Below are positions 61,562-64,000 of a stretch of 64,000 bases of DNA, in pieces (the first letter of the stretch is position 1; every line of letters begins with the position of its first letter). The position numbers were made by a program, and so were the translations under genes. The notes under the pieces are model-generated. The model did not search any database, was not told where the DNA came from, and worked only from the letters and a program-made list of their open reading frames with translations. Source of the DNA: JAIBAJ01 sp965284645 (lineage in GTDB: Bacteria > Bacteroidota > Bacteroidia > JAIBAJ01); contig OZ260106.1 in the NCBI GenBank assembly GCA_965284645.1, forward strand, positions 3,906,001-3,970,000, in the 5' to 3' direction.

Positions 61562-61936
61562 ATGGAGAAATATATTAAAACTCCCACCGAATATACGCCG
61601 ACCGTTGATTTTGATGCACAGTCGGGAGAAATGATAATTTCTGGAAAATCCGTTCCATTTAATCCCAGTGAATTTTACATTCCAATTTTTGAGTGGTTGC
61701 GTGTTTATATGGAACGCCCAGCTCCTTCCACCACTTTTACAATTGCTTTGTCTTATTGTAACTCCTCCACTATCAATTGGTTGAAGGATATTTTGAAATT
61801 GCTCAAGAAAATGGACAAACCGGGGAGTAATTTTACATTGGTTTGGCAACACGATGGACTTGACGAAGACAGTTTGGAACTTGGTCAAGAATTAGCAAGG
61901 TATTCGGGCATCAGCTTCAAGTATAAAACGACCTAG
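61562..61936 (+). CDS. SiaC-family regulatory phosphoprotein (DUF1987)
   Basis: 124 residues from the ATG at 61562. The DUF1987 pattern is clear: YIKTPTEYTPTVDFDAQSGEMIISGKSVPFNPSEFYIPIFEWLRVYM and LSYCNSSTINWLKDILKLLKKM. In Pseudomonas SiaC is switched by phosphorylation (SiaB kinase, SiaA phosphatase) and controls the diguanylate cyclase SiaD. The phosphosite region is the CNSSTINW stretch (likely Thr). No siaA, siaB or siaD gene is in this window; in Bacteroidota the family is often found without c-di-GMP enzymes, so the target may differ. nth starts two bases after its stop. Confidence 0.85.
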   Translation: MEKYIKTPTEYTPTVDFDAQSGEMIISGKSVPFNPSEFYIPIFEWLRVYMERPAPSTTFTIALSYCNSSTINWLKDILKLLKKMDKPGSNFTLVWQHDGLDEDSLELGQELARYSGISFKYKTT

Positions 61937-61937
61937 T

Positions 61938-62585
61938 ATGACAAGGAAGGAACGGTTTGCCCAAGTGCTGGCCTATTTCCAACAACACCAGCCCCTGGCC
62001 GAAACTGAACTTATTTATACAAACCCTTACGAATTGTTGGTGGCTGTAGTTCTTTCGGCCCAATGCACCGACAAAAGGGTGAACCTTACCACTCCAAAGC
62101 TTTTTGAACGGTTTCCGGATGTAGACAGCTTGGCAAACGCTACAGTACCCGAGGTTTTCGAACTCATACGCAGCATTAGCTATCCCAACAACAAAGCCAA
62201 ACATTTGGTGAATATGGCCCAAATGCTGGTAAATGATTTCGACCGAACCATCCCGTCGGATGTAGATTCTTTAGTAAAATTGCCCGGTGTAGGACGAAAA
62301 ACGGCCAATGTTATTGCCTCGGTTGTGTTCGACCAACCTACCATGGCAGTGGATACCCACGTGTTTAGGGTAAGTGCTCGTATCGGTTTGACTAAGGGTG
62401 CTAAAAACCCATTACAGACCGAAAAGCAATTGCTGGAGTTTATACCGAAGCATTTGGTAGCCATTTCCCATCATTGGTTGATTTTACATGGAAGGTATAT
62501 TTGTACGGCTAGGAATCCACAATGCCTGAACTGCCCCCTCCAAGCCCAATGCGCCTATTTTGAAAAGAACATAGCAAAGAAATAA
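61938..62585 (+). CDS. nth: Endonuclease III
   Basis: 215 residues, the usual size. The helix-hairpin-helix motif LPGVGRKTANVIASVVFD holds the catalytic Lys (residue about 120), followed by the catalytic Asp in AVDTHVFRVSARIGL (about 138). The 4Fe-4S ligands are CTARNPQCLNCPLQAQC (C-x6-C-x2-C-x5-C). It is a DNA glycosylase/AP lyase that removes oxidised pyrimidines. It is translationally linked to siaC-like upstream (one-base gap) and the M48 peptidase downstream (TAATG, one-base overlap). Confidence 0.96.
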   Translation: MTRKERFAQVLAYFQQHQPLAETELIYTNPYELLVAVVLSAQCTDKRVNLTTPKLFERFPDVDSLANATVPEVFELIRSISYPNNKAKHLVNMAQMLVNDFDRTIPSDVDSLVKLPGVGRKTANVIASVVFDQPTMAVDTHVFRVSARIGLTKGAKNPLQTEKQLLEFIPKHLVAISHHWLILHGRYICTARNPQCLNCPLQAQCAYFEKNIAKK

Positions 62586-63643
62586 TGGAATTTTTTTACG
62601 GAACATTTCATACAACGGGCGGAGAATCGCATCCGGTGGAGATAAAAATCACCTTGTACCATCTGGAGCTCAAGACTGACCATGCCCAGTTCAATTGGAA
62701 TACAGACCATTTGAAGGCGGAAGAATTAAACGGAAAAATCCGCATTCAACATGCCGATGGAATGTATGTTGAATGCAGCCAGCCTGGATTTAAAGATAAG
62801 CTTATTGAATTTCATCCCAAAACCCAACTCAATCCCAATGCCAAGTATCAATTTAGTTCACCTCCATTTGGAAAAATTGGTTTAGCCCTTATCGGATTGG
62901 TTTTGGCAGGATTTGCCTTTTACTGGTGGGGAATACCGGCCATAGGCAACCTTGTTGGAAACAACCTTCCTGTGTCGATGGAAAAGCAGGCAGGACAACA
63001 AATGTTTAATCAAATGAAAGGAGATTGGACCATCGATGAAGACCGAAGCAAAGCGGTACAAGCCTTTTTTGAACGCATGGAAGATAAATCGGCCTATGAC
63101 TTTCAAATTGTAGTGGTGAAAGATGAGGTTGTAAACGCCTTTGCCATGCCGGGCGGTTATATTGTGGTATACGATGCCTTACTAAAAAAGATGGACAGGT
63201 ATGAGGAGCTAGCTGGATTATTGGCCCATGAAAGTTCGCATGTGCAGTATCGACATACCAGCCGAACCTTGTGCACAACCTTGGCCAATTACCTGTTTAT
63301 TTCGGCCATGATTGGAGATATTAGTGGTGTGGTAGCCATATTGGCGCAAAATGCCGACCAAATAAAAAGTTTGTCGTACAACCGCGATTTAGAAACAGAG
63401 GCCGATTTAAAAGGTTTGGAGTTAATGTATAGACATCACATTGATCCACAAGGTATGTTGGGATTGATGGAGGCTTTGAAAGGAGAAGGAGAAGAAACTG
63501 GACAAAGCATGCCCGAATTTATTAGCACCCATCCCCTACCCGATTCAAGAATCACATATATCAAGGATTATATCAAAGCCCATCCGATAGAAGCTAGGAA
63601 GGATACGGTAATGGAAGGGCTGTGGGAAAAGATAAAATTTTAG
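62585..63643 (+). CDS. Membrane-bound M48-family metallopeptidase
   Basis: 352 residues. The N-terminal beta-rich part (residues 1-95) has no recognised family but resembles a small PH-like sheet. One membrane helix spans about 97-120 (KIGLALIGLVLAGFAFYWWG). The M48 catalytic domain follows: FAMPGGYIVVYDALL, the zinc site LLAHESSHVQYRHTSR (HESSH, near residue 215), and the third ligand Glu in NRDLETEADLKGLELM. It is probably a periplasm-facing quality-control protease like BepA/YcaL. Its start overlaps the nth stop by one base. Confidence 0.9.
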   Translation: MEFFYGTFHTTGGESHPVEIKITLYHLELKTDHAQFNWNTDHLKAEELNGKIRIQHADGMYVECSQPGFKDKLIEFHPKTQLNPNAKYQFSSPPFGKIGLALIGLVLAGFAFYWWGIPAIGNLVGNNLPVSMEKQAGQQMFNQMKGDWTIDEDRSKAVQAFFERMEDKSAYDFQIVVVKDEVVNAFAMPGGYIVVYDALLKKMDRYEELAGLLAHESSHVQYRHTSRTLCTTLANYLFISAMIGDISGVVAILAQNADQIKSLSYNRDLETEADLKGLELMYRHHIDPQGMLGLMEALKGEGEETGQSMPEFISTHPLPDSRITYIKDYIKAHPIEARKDTVMEGLWEKIKF

Positions 63644-63648
63644 GCCAT

Positions 63649-63966
63649 ATGCAGTATTCATCTTTAAATGTAGATCAAAAGGACCTGGCTGAATTTATGG
63701 GACAACTTTCTGAGCGACTGTATTATGCGAGTTGGATGAAAAACCTAGAATATGTTTTGTGGGATGCCTTAAATACAGGCACAAGAACCTATGGTCATGG
63801 GGAAATTAGTGCAGAAGACCTATCCCAGTTAGAGCAATTGGCCAAGCATTGCGGATGTTGGATTGTTTTTGATGAGCAAAAGGAAGAAACAGCGATTTCA
63901 TTGACGAGTTGGAAGCGACGATACCGGAAGGATACGCTAAAAAATCCTTTGCTGACCAAAGGATAG
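63649..63966 (+). CDS. Small protein of unknown function
   Basis: 105 residues from the ATG at 63649, five bases after the M48 peptidase stop; a longer frame from 63622 would overlap that gene and is less likely. The sequence is compact and amphipathic (EFMGQLSERLYYASWMKNLEYVLWDAL, QLEQLAKHCGCWIVFDE) with no motif I recognise. It is likely the last or next-to-last gene of the siaC-nth-M48 operon. Confidence 0.7.
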   Translation: MQYSSLNVDQKDLAEFMGQLSERLYYASWMKNLEYVLWDALNTGTRTYGHGEISAEDLSQLEQLAKHCGCWIVFDEQKEETAISLTSWKRRYRKDTLKNPLLTKG

Positions 63967-63975
63967 TGAAAAGGA

Positions 63976-64000
63976 ATGAAATTCGTAAAATGTGGTAGGG
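63976..64000 (+). CDS. Possible start of a next gene (cut by the window edge)
   Basis: An ATG nine bases after the preceding stop begins a frame (MKFVKCGR) that is open to the edge. Only eight codons are visible, so no product can be proposed. Confidence 0.25.

Noticed and set aside
1..64000. tRNA and rRNA genes
   Set aside because: I looked for T-loop and acceptor-stem patterns and conserved rRNA stretches in gaps and saw none, but a covariance search was not possible here.

Overview
The window looks like chromosomal DNA of a member of the Bacteroidota, probably outside the Bacteroidales. The evidence is: two secreted proteins with C-terminal type IX secretion (T9SS) sorting domains; a carboxypeptidase-regulatory-like secreted protein; DUF4249-like and DUF2304 proteins; the long form of IspH; Bacteroidota-type -7 boxes (TAnnTTTG) close to several start codons; and AT-leaning DNA with frequent TTG starts. 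I saw no rRNA, tRNA, phage, CRISPR array or recognisable defence system.

Layout. (1) 1-8.8 kb, minus strand: an exopolysaccharide/capsule export operon read wza-like, wzc-like tyrosine kinase, rfbC, WecA-type glycan-phosphate transferase, lytic transglycosylase, then a carboxypeptidase-regulatory-like protein and a TPR protein that runs off the left edge. (2) 9.0-13.5 kb, minus strand: murQ, a T9SS beta-propeller protein, a DUF2304 membrane protein, a small unknown and a GMC oxidoreductase, closely packed as one likely operon. (3) 13.65-20.1 kb, plus strand: fadJ-like beta-oxidation protein, then TPR, phosphosulfolactate synthase (ComA), rhodanese, DedA and TrhO. (4) 21-26.2 kb, minus strand: lipoprotein lipase-like hydrolase, HerA-like ATPase, argS. 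(5) 26.6-35.5 kb: sppA, bioB, bioF, a Kelch-like T9SS protein, a frameshifted galT (minus), then gltX, folB and a thioredoxin-like ferredoxin. (6) 36-48.9 kb: housekeeping and envelope genes (DUF1761, nitroreductase, YceI, DUF4249-like lipoprotein, UbiB, hydrolase, TPR, ispH, a glycolate-oxidase-like FAD enzyme, an ABC transporter, lgt, mtaB). (7) 49.8-54.4 kb: an unknown TPR-like protein, threonine aldolase and a LysM/receptor-ligand protein. (8) 54.7-61.1 kb: an AT-rich island of secreted proteins and lipoproteins of unknown function, with decayed genes. (9) 61.5-64 kb: siaC-like, nth, an M48 metallopeptidase and a small unknown.

The most unusual content is between the genes. Family A (seven copies, about 100-165 bp) appears to keep a folded structure: the hairpin near one end has different sequences in different copies but stays paired, and the outer closing stem swaps a T-A pair for a C-G pair. 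Two family A copies share an identical 91-base stretch in the same orientation on either side of the AT-rich island. Family B (four copies, about 150-165 bp) has imperfect terminal inverted repeats like a MITE. Family C has two copies and a fragment. A separate 151-base imperfect inverted repeat lies near 49.4 kb. All repeat alignments were made by eye. The window also holds a one-base frameshift in galT, a probable maf remnant, a decayed secreted-protein gene, and a BY-kinase whose C-terminal tyrosine cluster is a regular Gly-Tyr repeat.
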